A DNA stretch of 64,000 bases from Paracyclopina nana (taxonomy: Eukaryota; Arthropoda; Copepoda; Cyclopoida; Cyclopettidae), in the NCBI GenBank assembly GCA_019096065.1, contig JAGUCH010000001.1, positions 5,642,001 to 5,706,000 of the forward strand, written 5' to 3'. Position 1 is the stretch's first letter, and each line of letters starts with the position of its first letter. Below, piece after piece: positions 12,601-22,337 of the stretch. Position numbers and translations under genes: made by a program. Below the pieces are notes generated by a model. The model saw only the letters and a program-made list of their open reading frames with translations, made no database searches and had not been told where the DNA came from.

Positions 12601-13724
12601 CTGGGCCTCCAGGATTGAAGGGAGTGCCTGGAGATTCGGGTCTAGTAGGACCTAAGGGTCTAACTGGGCCAGTCGGTCCACGAGGATTTGCTGGGTATGC
12701 TGGGCCTGATGGATTTAAAGGGGACAAGGGTGATTCTGGAAGAGACGGGTACCCAGGTTTGACTGGTTTACCAGGCCCAAAAGGCATGTTTGGATTCCCT
12801 GGCATGACAGGTCGTCCAGGCGATCTTGGACCCCCTGGAATCCCTGGTAATGAGGGTAGAGACGCGCCGCTAGGTCCTCCTCCGGTATCTCGAGGATTTT
12901 CTTTTGTCATGCATTCCCAAAGTGGGCAAACACCTGTGTGTCCTACAGGAACTTATAGCATGTGGGACGGCTATTCCCTGCTGCACATATATGGCAATAA
13001 ACAAGCAGTTGGCCAAGACTTGGGCCAACCAGGCAGTTGTTTGAGGAAATTTTCCACGATCCCATACTTGTTTTGTAATTTGAAAGAAGTTTGCAACTTC
13101 GCAAATGCCAATCACTACAGCTACTGGCTGAGTACAAATGAACCCATGCCAATGTCGATGGAACCGATCAGTGGGCCCTCTATTGAGAAATACGTTTCAA
13201 AGTACTTAGTATTTCTTCTCATATTGAGCTGCCAATTTTCATGATTTCCCCCTAGGTGTGCTGTTTGTGAAGCCCCCACTAAAGCTATTGCAATTCATAG
13301 CCAAAGCATCGACATCCCGAATTGCCCAGAAAATTGGCTGGAGCTGTGGATTGGCTACAGTTTTATCATGGTGAGACTGAAAATAAAGTTGTTTTGTTTC
13401 AAAAGTTATTTTTTTTATTGTTGATTTTAGCACACTGATGCTGGGGCAGATGGAGCAGGGCAATCTCTAATATCGCCTGGATCATGCCTTAAGGATTTTA
13501 GGCCAAGACCCTTCATTGAATGTCATGCCCATGGAAGGTGCAACTACTTCCCCAGCGCATTCTCATATTGGCTGGCAACTATAGACAAATCAGAGCAATT
13601 TTCTCGCCCAATTTCACAGACTATGAAGGGACCTGATACCAGGTCTAGAATCAGTAGGTGCAGTGTTTGCTTAAGAAAGCCACCTGACAGAATCCTGCCG
13701 TTTGCTGACTCATATCAGCCTTGA
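688..13724 (+). CDS. COL4A1: Collagen IV alpha-1-like chain (12 exons, 1778 aa)
   Basis: Basement-membrane collagen, secreted and assembled into triple-helical networks. Exons: 688-786, 1519-1767, 1822-2043, 2099-2254, 2342-2503, 2554-3337, 3401-3881, 3938-4463, 4516-4917, 11355-13201, 13256-13370, 13431-13724 (TGA). Every junction is GT-AG and phases agree. Exon 1 encodes a signal peptide with a hydrophobic core ([11 protein letters not shown]). Exon 2 begins with the cysteine-rich 7S segment ([12 protein letters not shown]). A long Gly-X-Y region with natural interruptions follows, then a C-terminal NC1 domain at about 1540-1778 made of two C4 repeats. NC1 looks alpha-1 rather than alpha-2 (EPMPMSM, CAVCEAP, WLATI). 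The residues equivalent to the sulfilimine-forming Met93 and Lys211 are conserved. The length fits insect alpha-1 chains. The 6.4-kb intron after exon 9 hosts two antisense sulfotransferase genes. The start ATG at 688 is inferred; an in-frame ATG at 703 is possible. Confidence 0.95.
921..1215 (+). repeat. Dispersed repeat, copy 1 (collagen intron 1)
   Basis: This stretch aligns in the same orientation with 21983-22337. Shared blocks in order include CTTAATAAAC, CCTTTTAAG, TCTACAAAACCTA, GGCTTGG-GAGC and TCTAAGTT-ATCAAG. Copies have diverged by substitutions and small indels. No ends, terminal repeats or target duplication could be defined, so the class is unknown. Confidence 0.55.
4928..6034 (-). 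CDS. Cytosolic sulfotransferase (SULT family), nested in the collagen intron, gene A
   Basis: Transfers sulfate from PAPS to a hydroxyl or amine of a small molecule in the cytosol; the substrate cannot be inferred. Exons in transcript order: 6034-5807, 5753-5319, 5263-4928 (TAG), giving 332 aa. Introns are 53 and 55 nt with canonical sites. Motifs: 5'-phosphosulfate loop TYPKCGTTW at about 66-74; catalytic His153 in IKSHLP; 3'-phosphate loop [13 protein letters not shown] from 174; C-terminal PAPS loop RKGKVGGWK from 294. The length exceeds the common ~295 aa, mainly before the catalytic histidine. It lies antisense inside the collagen intron; its stop codon is only 10 nt from collagen exon 9, so its 3' UTR should run antisense across that exon. 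Paralogue of the gene at 8159-9277, with the same exon structure. Confidence 0.93.
6120..6995. repeat. Large palindromic (foldback) repeat between the two sulfotransferase genes
   Basis: About 6226-6418 is the imperfect reverse complement of 6467-6653, with a spacer near 50 nt. The outer part 6126-6212 pairs with about 6890-6990, leaving roughly 230 nt extra in the right arm. Each arm contains the small palindrome CCCAGG-TCCTGGG. No transposase frame is visible. This looks like a foldback or MITE-type element, or a head-to-head pair of one repeat. Related sequence recurs at 7205-7345. Confidence 0.8.
7205..7345 (+). repeat. Third partial copy of the foldback repeat unit
   Basis: Starts AGTGTGATAAAA and continues TTTTATCGTTTTACCCCAA then AAACGAGAAATTGACCA, closely matching 6322-6440 in the same orientation. 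It then diverges into AT-rich sequence and a GCTTTACCCATGCC block that resembles the spacer of the larger palindrome. Shows that the unit is a dispersed repeat family rather than a unique hairpin. Confidence 0.7.
7346..8141. other. Intergenic DNA between the nested sulfotransferases; no gene seen
   Basis: No supported coding sequence. It contains a short imperfect inverted repeat: 7523-7550 (AGAGACTTATATAACAAGAG...) pairs with 7930-7957, with about 380 nt between. Two open frames here have no recognisable domain. Confidence 0.55.
8142..8147 (-). terminator. Poly(A) signal for sulfotransferase gene B
   Basis: Plus-strand TTTATT reads AATAAA on the minus strand, 12 nt beyond the stop codon of the sulfotransferase ending at 8159. 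This implies a very short 3' UTR. Confidence 0.65.
8159..9277 (-). CDS. Cytosolic sulfotransferase (SULT family), nested in the collagen intron, gene B
   Basis: PAPS-dependent cytosolic sulfotransferase; substrate unknown. Exons: 9277-9044, 8992-8552, 8494-8159 (stop), giving 336 aa; introns are 51 and 57 nt at positions matching gene A. Motifs: TYPKCGTTW at about 68-76, catalytic His157 in [19 protein letters not shown] from 178, and RKGKVGDWK near the C terminus. In-frame ATGs lie at 9277 and 9271; both keep the domain whole. Gene A is clearly a tandem duplicate: same strand, same intron positions, near-identical exon 3 blocks (YEDMKKDLI against [21 protein letters not shown] in both). The pair lies antisense inside the collagen IV intron. 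Arthropods often carry expanded SULT families. Confidence 0.94.
9278..11354. other. Remainder of the collagen host intron; no gene seen
   Basis: No supported coding exon. It holds the 15-bp tandem array at 9684-9758 and, near 10460-10610, several dispersed CTTGAGCGGCCTCAA-like words. The 3' end is the acceptor TTTTTCAG at 11347-11354 used by collagen exon 10. The first part should contain the promoter of sulfotransferase gene B. Confidence 0.6.
9684..9758 (+). repeat. 15-bp tandem repeat, five units
   Basis: Five consecutive 15-nt units of the form CCACCTAAACGCAGT. Units 3 and 4 are identical; units 1, 2 and 5 differ at one or two positions. It lies upstream of sulfotransferase gene B. No coding frame of interest crosses it. 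Confidence 0.9.
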
Positions 13725-13803
13725 ATCAACGTTGCACATGAATGAGTGAGATGATTGCACGAATGAAGTCACTGCCTAGTGTGAATCTGGCTTTTGCATG
13801 TAC

Positions 13804-13809
13804 AATAAA
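13804..13809 (+). terminator. Poly(A) signal of the collagen IV gene
   Basis: AATAAA lies 80 nt past the collagen stop codon and 20 nt before the convergent stop codon of the DCX-EMAP gene. Cleavage downstream would make the two 3' ends overlap. Confidence 0.75.
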
Positions 13810-13828
13810 TATATTTAGTTTCTCTCCT

Positions 13829-16800
13829 TCATGCGATCTTCCACTGTAGCAAGGTCGAGTCTGATCCCCCAACAGAAATCAAATATTTATCTTGATGCAG
13901 AAATCGTAGCCCCACGACCGCATTTGAGGCAGTCTTGGCATCATTGAATTCCGCCCTTGTTGTTGTGCACGGATACTTGAACAGCCTTAGGAAACCTTGG
14001 GCATCTCCAGCAGCCACAAGATCTCTATGATTGCTGATGCTAATTGCTGTGGTGGATGAGGGGTCATTCTTATAGCCCACATTGTTCCATGTTCCAGCTA
14101 CGTTGAAGCCCATGGTGCACGTCTGGTCAATCCATTCCTGATCTTTTAAGGCTTCGGCATTCTTTTCAACTTTTTGGGTTTTCAAATCACCAAAGATGAG
14201 ATTAAAATCTGCAGTCACTGCAGCAATGTATCGCGTATCCCTGCTCCAATCCATAGTAATTAACGGGGCGTTGCTGATACCCACCTTGAACTCTTTCTTA
14301 TACGAGCTACCGTCCTTTGAGGATCTAGATACAAATAAGCTAGAATATTACAAATGGAATTCAATTGCATAAGTTCAGCTGTCTTACGAAAAAATATGAA
14401 CGTCTCCTTTGTGAGCAGCACAAGCCAAGTAGTCTCCAGAAAACGAGAATTTCAATTCATTGAGAGGAACCGTACAGACTCGCACTGTAGTCACATGAGC
14501 CCCAGTTTCACCATTTAGGACGATAACATTACCATCTAGTGAGCCAGCGACGATCGTGCTGCCAGATGGATGGTAGGCCACTGAAATGAGCTCGGACTGG
14601 GTCGTAACTTTCCATGCGACCTTTCGGTTCTTCCATTTCACAACGTATCTGTCGTAGCCCGCTGTTACAAATGACTGCTCGTTGGGGTGTGGAGCTATTG
14701 CCTCCAATTTGGAGGAATGGCCCCAAACATTGAGTTTGAAAGTCTTCTTGAAAATGACTCCTTCCAATATGCAATTTCTCGTAGTGCAAAAGTAAACTGA
14801 CGAGTCTCCTGGTTTCTAGAATAATAGTTTTGGTCTGGCCTCGTTAAAATTTAATGCAGCTCTCTAATGCTTACTTGATTTACGGCATGCTTGCTTATTG
14901 ATCTAACTGAGCCTACTCCGTCTGGCAATTTTGCCTCGCCTCTCTTTCCAAAGCTTCTAGCCGAGTCCCACGCGATTATTTTTCTGTCTTTGTCTCCCCC
15001 AGATGCTATGATGCCGTCATTCAGAGCCACCACTGCATTGACTCCTTTGGGATGAGCTTCAAACTCATTGCTTTTGAAATATTCCCCTTCGGCCGATACT
15101 GAGTAGGATTTTATGCTTCCCGAGTCGTCGCCAACGACCAAATCTCCACTATCAAGGAAGTCCAGGCATGTCACCGTCCTGCGTTATAACTCATACGAAT
15201 GCATCAAGTATAGAAATATTCTACAGGCAAGGAGTACCTTTTATTTTGAGCCATGTCACTCTTGTCGAAGTATCCATTCTTGGTCCTTGTCCAGAAGGCC
15301 AAGTGATTTTTACCGTATGTGATGACTAAGTGATTGTCCAAAGGATGAAAAGCCAAGCCTCGAATTTCATCAGCCTTTGTGGTAACTTTCCCCAACAGTG
15401 GTGCCCTTCTTGTCTTTTCATCCCACTGCCAAACAGATAAGTTGCGATCTCCGCCTCCGTCTACGGCAGCAATAAGAATTTCGCCTGGAGAGCTCCTAAA
15501 ATAGCGGAAATCAAGCTACAAGTCACTCTTGTGCGCAAATTGGCATACTCATTTGAGGATAAGGCAACAGCAGCTATTTTAGACTCATACTCTCCCAGCC
15601 CTATTACTATGAGAGTTTCCAGGGAGTCGGCATTCCATAGTCTGATGTGTGCTCGTGAGTCTTGAGTTTTGCCACTTCTTTGCGCACTCATTACCAAATC
15701 TTGCTCCGGACGAGCATCCATGCACAAAATATCTTCATTATGGCCTCGGTAGTATCTTTGCGACTCTTTGACAGGAGCATAAATCACAGCTATTGTTGAG
15801 ACAAAGTACACTAACTCTCCGGACTTCAAAATCCACACGTTTCTGTTGACATCAAAGCCTCTGCAGCCATACACCCAATCCAAGATTGGTTTGCTCTTCG
15901 GCCTTGCCACAATTTTCTTATACCCCTTCGATGGAGGGTAGAATAGCTTCCTCTCACTTTTGATAGTGACCTTTATGGGTTCGGTGCCCCCTTCAGTGTC
16001 CAAGGGATCTGGTTGAGTTCTTCCCTTATCCGATTGAGCTCTTGATTCAATCCTTGCAGATGACTTTGATACTCTTGTTCTGCTTTGGACAACTGGATCA
16101 CTATTTCGTCTTGCTTCTCTCGGGCTGTAGGACGACGTTGTGGCAAAGCTATCATCAAGATCATCTCCCTCGTAAGTAACCTTATTTCTAAAGGCTGATA
16201 TGAGGAAAGTAGTTTCTTTGGCATGAACTCCTCTCAGTTGGTTGAAGCCTTTCACCTCAGTCCCGTCTTTTGTGCACATCAGGCGAGCTCTCCGGATCTT
16301 CAAAACTTGCCCAAGGTCTACTAGAACTTCTTCAAAAGATTGGGAGGTTTTGAGGTTAAGCAAGACCTTTTCCTGAATCGTTTGATTGTCTGCGTTGATA
16401 ACTCGTATAACTTTTCCATCCGGCGAGTTGGGCACGCCTCCGGACTTGACCCCACCACCATTTAAAATCACTGCTTTTTTGCTATCGTTCAGCCACGAAA
16501 TATCTGATGATGCAGCTGACAATGGAACGGAGGTTGACTGCTTTTTCTCTTTTTTCATGACGCTGTTCGATCTTGAAAATGGCAATTGCGGTGGCGAGAC
16601 TGAGCGTTTTCCCCCATTAGTTGTAGTGGTCTGTGCTACTCCAGAGTAAAATCCATCTCCGTAAGATCCATAGTTGCCAGGAGAGAACTTTTTTGACGAA
16701 GAACACACATAGATGCCTCCATCTTCAATTTCTTCCAACGAAGTTATTTTTTTGCCTTTTGCATCGAACATATGAGTGACTCCTGGAATTATTGCACTAG

Positions 16801-18318
16801 TTATTTAAAACCTTAAAAATTCAAGTTTTTACCATGGATGAGGTCCATTTTTGGACTAATAGTGTGGAAAAGCTTTTCTAAGCTAGTGATTTCTTTTCCG
16901 GGCAAAAAGTGGAAGTTGACTGGTTCAAACCATGGATCGCCATTTTTGAAAAGGCCAAGTTTGATAGCTCTGTAATTGTCCAAGTTTGTTCGGTACGTCT
17001 TGTTGGACTTGTCTCCTTTGCCAACGTTTTTGAGGTCATCAAGCGAAGAAGTTCTCCCTTTGGACTTTTTGCGCTCCTTAAATGTTGTCTTGTTTTTATC
17101 GTTTTCTCTCGAGCTGTCATAGCCATCATCTGGAAATGAAAAGTTAATGGAGTGACATGCCACATGTTTCAATTGGCATACCATCTTGCTTGTGTCCTAA
17201 TTTCCCGCTATCATTACCGAATCCCCAAGATGCAGCGGGTCTTTTGGGCGGTGGCACTGAGTTTTTAGGGTTACTTGGCATAATGCTTGATGTATTATTA
17301 TATATGTCACTTTCAGGAGCACTGACGAAATAGTCTGTATTTACTATTTCATAATCTTCGTCGTCGCTAACTTGAGGAGAGAAATTGTTGGATACCAAAG
17401 CAGAAGTCTGCCTGGATCCATATGCGGCGGAATTTCTTTCTGAAGATCGTCCCTTCCGTTTAGCTGATCTTCTCGGATGGGGCGAACTCGTGCGTTGCCT
17501 TCTCAAGCCACTTGTGACAGCACTTTTTGCTCGGAAAAAGACATTTTCATTGAAGTAATCATCCTCGTTTGCTTCATCATATGAGTCGGTCCTGTAAGCT
17601 GCTTCGCTGTTTTCTCGCGTCTTTTCCTGAAAAAGTAATCATTTGGTTCATTTCCTCGCTATAACTTAATTCTGAGTAAAAGTCATTCTACCGATTTTTT
17701 CGAACTTTTAGCCCTGGCAGAAAAATTAGCTTTTTTAGGGCTCGTTTCTTCAGAGTCATCGTTCAAAACTCGAGCTGAGGATGACCTAGAGGGTGAATTT
17801 TCTTCCGGAGTTGGTGATTGCCTTGTCACTACCAACTGGGGAGTAACAATCACTATTTTACCATGAATTGAATGCTGCAGCTGTGATAACGGATCTAAAT
17901 GTTTGCTCCTATCCCTGTCAATAGCTCTCCTTTCACTCTGAGGCCTCTTTTTCACCAAGCTGATTGGCAAAGGCCTCAATGCCGAAGCTATATTTCTAGG
18001 TACAGTAAAACTGCCTTTTTCTGCCTCCGACGATTTTGCCCAGTCTGGAGGAGGCTCCTTCGTTTTCGATTTGAATATTTCATTTTCTAGCTGGTTTATG
18101 TATCCCTGATTTGCTTTGAATCTAAAATAGGCAGATCTATTCCAGCCCCTGAACGTCCCAGGGGCTTCAGAAGAAGTAATTGAAGAGTTGGATGATCGAC
18201 TCGTAAAAGAGGATCTTGCTCTTCTCAAATATTTGGGTATGGGGTCTCTCTTTTTCTTTCGCAACTTTCCGTCTGACGTCATGTAATAATGGCGCCAATA
18301 ATCTTCAGCAACTGACAT
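13829..18318 (-). CDS. DCX-EMAP: DCX-EMAP: doublecortin domains fused to an EML (HELP + WD40) protein (1362 aa)
   Basis: Microtubule-associated protein. The Drosophila protein of this architecture is needed in mechanosensory cilia. Exons in transcript order: 18318-17692, 17626-17182, 17129-16833, 16782-15549, 15495-15238, 15178-14875, 14815-14388, 14324-13829 (TGA); all phases agree. Order: a basic, Ser-rich disordered N terminus (1-410); DCX1 at about 411-487 (AIKLGLFKNGDPW... GGIYVCSS); a Ser/Thr-rich linker; DCX2 at about 579-655 (KVIRVINAD... GTEVKGFNQL); a HELP motif at about 757-795 (LDWVYGCRGFD); then WD40 repeats to the C terminus (GHNEDILCM, HPLDNHLVIT, GHSSKLEAIAPHP, final LQWKI). 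The frame extends six codons upstream of the ATG used but from a TTG; a 5' non-coding exon is possible. Convergent with collagen IV, 104 nt between stop codons. Confidence 0.93.
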
Positions 18319-18336
18319 TGTGGTAAGCCACTTCAA

Positions 18337-20287
18337 AGCCTACTACTAACTGATGGATCACTTTCAAGGCTTTGACTGAGGTGGAAATCAATACCTTGAT
18401 AGTTGATTTTCTTTGTGCTCAAGCCTGACGACGAATATACTCGCGGCGAAATGGCAGGTGGTATTTGTGAAGGAGTTAATCTAAATACTCGCTTTCCATT
18501 CTTACAGCAATTGTAGACGATATTCTGCCATAAGTAATTGGATGAAATGACTTTAAGCGTTTGTTTTTTACCACATTTGCAAAGATCGTTTGCTCAGGTA
18601 ATCAGTTTAGCTTTATGTTTCTACATATTATGCTCGCAAATACGCTTACATTTTCATTTCAAAAAGGCCTGCGATCATTGTAATTAATTTTTGCTGCTCA
18701 AGCAAAAGAAAAGGTGTGCTATACTCGGCCAAATTCTTTAATACAATCAAAACAGTCATAGATCAATCCCATAAATTATGTTGAACTAACAAAAAAACGA
18801 CAATTGTTTTCGTGGGCCTTTTAAGAAGGTTGTGATTGACATTTTTAAGTATTCATGCATGAAAAATTACATATGGTGCCTACAAGCGCTAGCATTAAAT
18901 ACAGACGTTAAAATGCGACTTCTTAGGCGTGCTTACCGTGCGAGATTTCGGGCAAAAGGGAGAAATATTGCTAGGCACTAAATTCACAGAGTTGTATGGG
19001 GAAATGTGCTTAAGGCTACCACGCATTTTTAAGACTGTGAATGTTGCTATTTTAGACTTGTACTACGCGCATACCATCCCATCAGATAAGAAAGAATAGT
19101 TATATAGCTCACCGCTCAAAATAACCTTGTGGTGCCTTGACTAAATTGTTTATTTGCTTTCTTGGGCTTTGCGAGCCTTGCGAACATTAGCATAAAGTCC
19201 GAAAAAGTTGATAGCAATCTCTTACCTTTTTCTTTGCTTAGTTCTCAATTGTTAATTCTTCAACCGTTGTCACACCTCTAACCAATTTCTGGCTAGTAGT
19301 CAAGGTTTGCGACTGGTGACCAATCGATAAGGCCTGACCTTAGTTAATTTATTTATGTCCATTCATAGCCATGGCAACTTTTAATGCACGAGTCTCTATT
19401 AGGTAATATCTTGGTTTTATTACTATTTTGCATTTTTTGTTCATTCTTTCGTTTTCCACGGATTTATATGTCAAATGCTTTTGTTTCATTTTGACTTTGC
19501 CTTGTTCATGCCTTTGAAAAACCCTAATGTATGGGGAAAATCGTCAAACGGAAAAGTGAATCTGCTGCTAACTGCCTCTCTACTGGTTCAGCTTGGGGCC
19601 GAGCAGCGTTTTTTATGGCAAATTTTGCTATTTTGTCATAACTTTAACAACATTTTACGACAGAAAACAGCTTTCTTCGCATTGTTAGGCAAAAAGTTTA
19701 AGTCTATCTTTTGATTGAGCAAATAAATGTTCACAATAAAGTGCGATTGCTTGCTAAAGTAATTTTTGCTCACTTTCAAACTGACATAAATTTGGCATAA
19801 TTTTTTGCATCAGCTGACGCTTGCCCTAAGGCAATTTTTCTCCTTTCCTTAAGGTGCTTTTCGTGCAGTTTCCTTAGGAGCTGGAGGCATGCATTATTCT
19901 ATCTACTTTTATAATTCAAGGCTAAACACTATATGTAGAGATGACCAAAATGCATCAAAACATATTGTCCTTAGTCAAGCAATCTCTTGACATATTTATC
20001 AGTACACGAATTACTTATTAGCTTTGCTGATCGAAGTGCATCGGATCGGAGTAATCGTTTGCTTGAAAGCTACAGTTTAAACCTAACATAATAACAACAA
20101 TAACTATTTCTAGACTAGTGGGGTTATTATCCAAATTAGCATACATTTTAGAAATTCAAATAAAGTTAATTGCATATAGCAATATTTTCTAATTAAAATT
20201 GTTTGCATGAAAGCTAAATGAATAACGTTATTTTTCTTGCCTTAAGATTATAGGCTCGTTCTATCTAAAAAGTTATTTAATATTTAC
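18337..20287. other. AT-rich intergenic DNA; no gene seen
   Basis: No coding signal on either strand. The open frames here are short and low-complexity. The part near 18340-18560 probably contains the DCX-EMAP promoter and 5' UTR. The stretch ends at the target-site duplication of the THAP element. Confidence 0.55.
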
Positions 20288-20354
20288 TAGTGTTCTAGAA
20301 ATTACTCCGCTCCTGTCCGCTCCTCTACGTAATAGGGTAACGCGCACCGAAAAT
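20288..20354 (+). repeat. Left terminal inverted repeat of the THAP element
   Basis: 67 nt, exact reverse complement of 21811-21877. Contains two related GC-rich words (CCGCTCCTGT and CCGCTCCTCT) that could serve as transposase sites. Confidence 0.9.
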
Positions 20355-20865
20355 GAGAGGTTTCAGTGATTGTACATTTTATTCTTCTTTGAATCTACTG
20401 CCTGCCAAGAAGGTTGTGGCTGGCTTGGCTCAGCCTGACACCAGCCACCCAAATTGTTCAACGTCATACCTAACCCGATCATATTATCAGTTCTTGTCTA
20501 GAAGCTCTGGATTGTCTAGTCAAGAAAAATACTTGGTATGGTTTCAATGAATTGATATGAAAATTTGTACTTTTTACTATATAAATGCAGTTCCGAAACC
20601 GTGTTAGTTTTAACTTCATCAGTGTGACCAGACATGTCCTAAAGGAGCCAGTACAAGTCATAAAAAGCCAATTGCAGATGAGCATGTTGTGAAGGTAAAA
20701 CACCTAAAATAGCTCGTTAGAGATATGCACAAACTCCACCACCAGGTCCACATTACTTTTTGTATCAGCTAATTTTTTTTCCAGTTATTTTTAAATCACT
20801 TTATTCTTATATGCAGCAAAAATTGTTTAAAGAAACTGCCCGATTTGTCATCAAATTTGAATTGA

Positions 20866-21008
20866 TCATGGAATTTCCAGCATTGCCACAATTTGGTCAT
20901 CTTTGGTCTTGGAATTTCCAGAGTTGCCAAGAATTGGTCCCCAAATTTGAATTGGTCTTGGAATTTCCAGCATTGCATTGCCACGAATTGGTCATCTTTG
21001 AATTGATC
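20866..21008 (+). repeat. Internal subrepeats of the THAP element
   Basis: A motif of the form TTGGAATTTCCAG-ATTGCCA followed by AATTGGTC occurs about three times in degenerate tandem arrangement. GGAATTTCC is itself palindromic. Such subterminal arrays are common in DNA transposons; function here is unknown. Confidence 0.7.
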
Positions 21009-21134
21009 TAGGAGGACAAGTTGACTTCTGAACAATGGTAGGATTCCTTTGAGTTGGTGGGTTCCTGAAATGAAAATTGAATTTTGTATTGACAAGGGCT
21101 CATTTAAGTGCAATCACTGAACTCAATTCCTTAC

Positions 21135-21373
21135 CTGGGAAGCTTGTCTTCCTCTTTTTTCGGAAAGACAAACAGAATGGGCACAGCATCCCCCTTTAAA
21201 ACATGCTTTTTCAAAGGTTTCCCTTTGCTATCAATGCACTCACTGAGTGGCACTAGCTGGCTTTCATCATGTTTGATGCAAATCCTGGATGACGGTAGTG
21301 GTGACCAATTCTTCACACGCATTTTTTTCAACCACCTTGCCTGTAGTTCAGCAGATGAAGGAAATTTGAATGT
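21135..21373 (-). pseudogene. THAP-domain exon remnant of a transposase
   Basis: Flanked by a plausible acceptor (CTCAG at 21378-21374) and donor (GTAAGG from 21134). The translation carries the second half of a THAP domain: FKFP, an aromatic ARW, a NW-P motif, RICIKH (the C-x2-H zinc pair) and the terminal LKGDAVP-LF signature. The first C-x2-4-C pair is not in this exon, and I found no partner exon for it nor the catalytic domain downstream. Zinc binding would therefore need an unseen exon; as it stands this is a broken gene. Confidence 0.7.
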
Positions 21374-21810
21374 CTGAGCCCAGAACGACACAAAAAGGCA
21401 ACCCAAGGCATGATAATGACTTTTTTAGATTTATTTCTTTAATCTCACTCAAAGAGAAGACAATTTACATGTGGTTTTATGTACTTGATTCAGTGAGGTC
21501 AGATATGCACGTTTTTAATTAATATAAGCATTCAGCTGGCTCTTTCGTGAAGCTTTTGAATGTTTGTTTACACTTTCAACATGAGACAAATTCATATTTT
21601 TGAGCGGGAAATTCAAAATTAAAAACAAATATTTGAAAGTCAATATTTACACAATAAATGCTATTTTGATTACATTGCATGATTCAAATGCAATATTTTT
21701 CAATAATAGTAAGTTTCTATCACGCATGGCACCCTAAATTGTCAAATGGCCTTTTTTTATGCCAAAACCTTAAAATATTCATCAAGTTGGAACAAAATGG
21801 GAGGCAGCTG

Positions 21811-21877
21811 ATTTTCGGTGCGCGTTACCCTATTACGTAGAGGAGCGGACAGGAGCGGAGTAATTTCTAGAACACTA
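21811..21877 (-). repeat. Right terminal inverted repeat of the THAP element
   Basis: 67 nt, exact reverse complement of 20288-20354; followed directly by the second copy of the target duplication ATATTTAC. Confidence 0.9.
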
Positions 21878-21982
21878 ATATTTACTACACTTTGGGTAGA
21901 ACACCCATGTACAAATGTATTACCTAGAAAAGACGCCAAAGCTGACTGAGCTAACTTCTTTGGAAATGTATGCACTATTCCT

Positions 21983-22337
21983 AGCTACTTAATAAACATA
22001 GAGAACGCGCTGGGTTCTTAACACGTAGCCTTTTAAGCAAATCGGAAAAATATCTTTATTCTCTACGAAACCTAGGGGCTTGGGGAGCGGGAAAAATCAA
22101 AGCACAATTATTATTGTTTGTTAAATTATTCAAATTTCTCCCATTATTTCAGAAAAATTGAATGCTCTATTCTTTGGCATAGGATTCAGGTTATTCCCTG
22201 ATTTACTCATTTTAAACTCAAAATAAAGATACGCATTCTGCGAATGATCACTTTCAAAAGGAACCACTATTCCAATTATCAGCTGATACCACATAGTTTA
22301 CTTTTGTGCGCTGTTCACTCTCTAAGTTCATCAAGTA
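21983..22337 (+). repeat. Dispersed repeat, copy 2
   Basis: Same-orientation diverged copy of 921-1215, with shared words CTTAATAAACATAGAG, CCTTTTAAGC, TCTACGAAACCTAGG and GGCTTGGGGAGCGGGAA. It is about 60 nt longer than copy 1 through insertions. It begins about 100 nt after the end of the THAP element. Class unknown. Confidence 0.55.

Larger units (their letters stand above)
20280..21885. mobile_element. P-superfamily (THAP) DNA transposon, 1590 bp, non-autonomous, with target duplication
   Basis: The element is 20288-21877. Its two ends (20288-20354 and 21811-21877) are identical 67-nt inverted repeats starting TAGTGTTCTAGAAATT; I found no mismatch. It is flanked on both sides by the 8-nt duplication ATATTTAC (20280-20287 and 21878-21885). 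Inside, on the minus strand, is a spliced remnant of a THAP DNA-binding domain (21373-21135), but no RNase-H-like transposase core, so it is a deleted, non-autonomous copy. An 8-bp duplication plus a THAP domain is the known signature of the P superfamily; hAT elements also make 8-bp duplications but lack THAP. Identical ends suggest recent insertion. Confidence 0.85.

Noticed and set aside
12455-12910. Minus-strand 151-codon Pro/Gly frame
   Set aside because: Antisense shadow of collagen exon 10, with no domain of its own.
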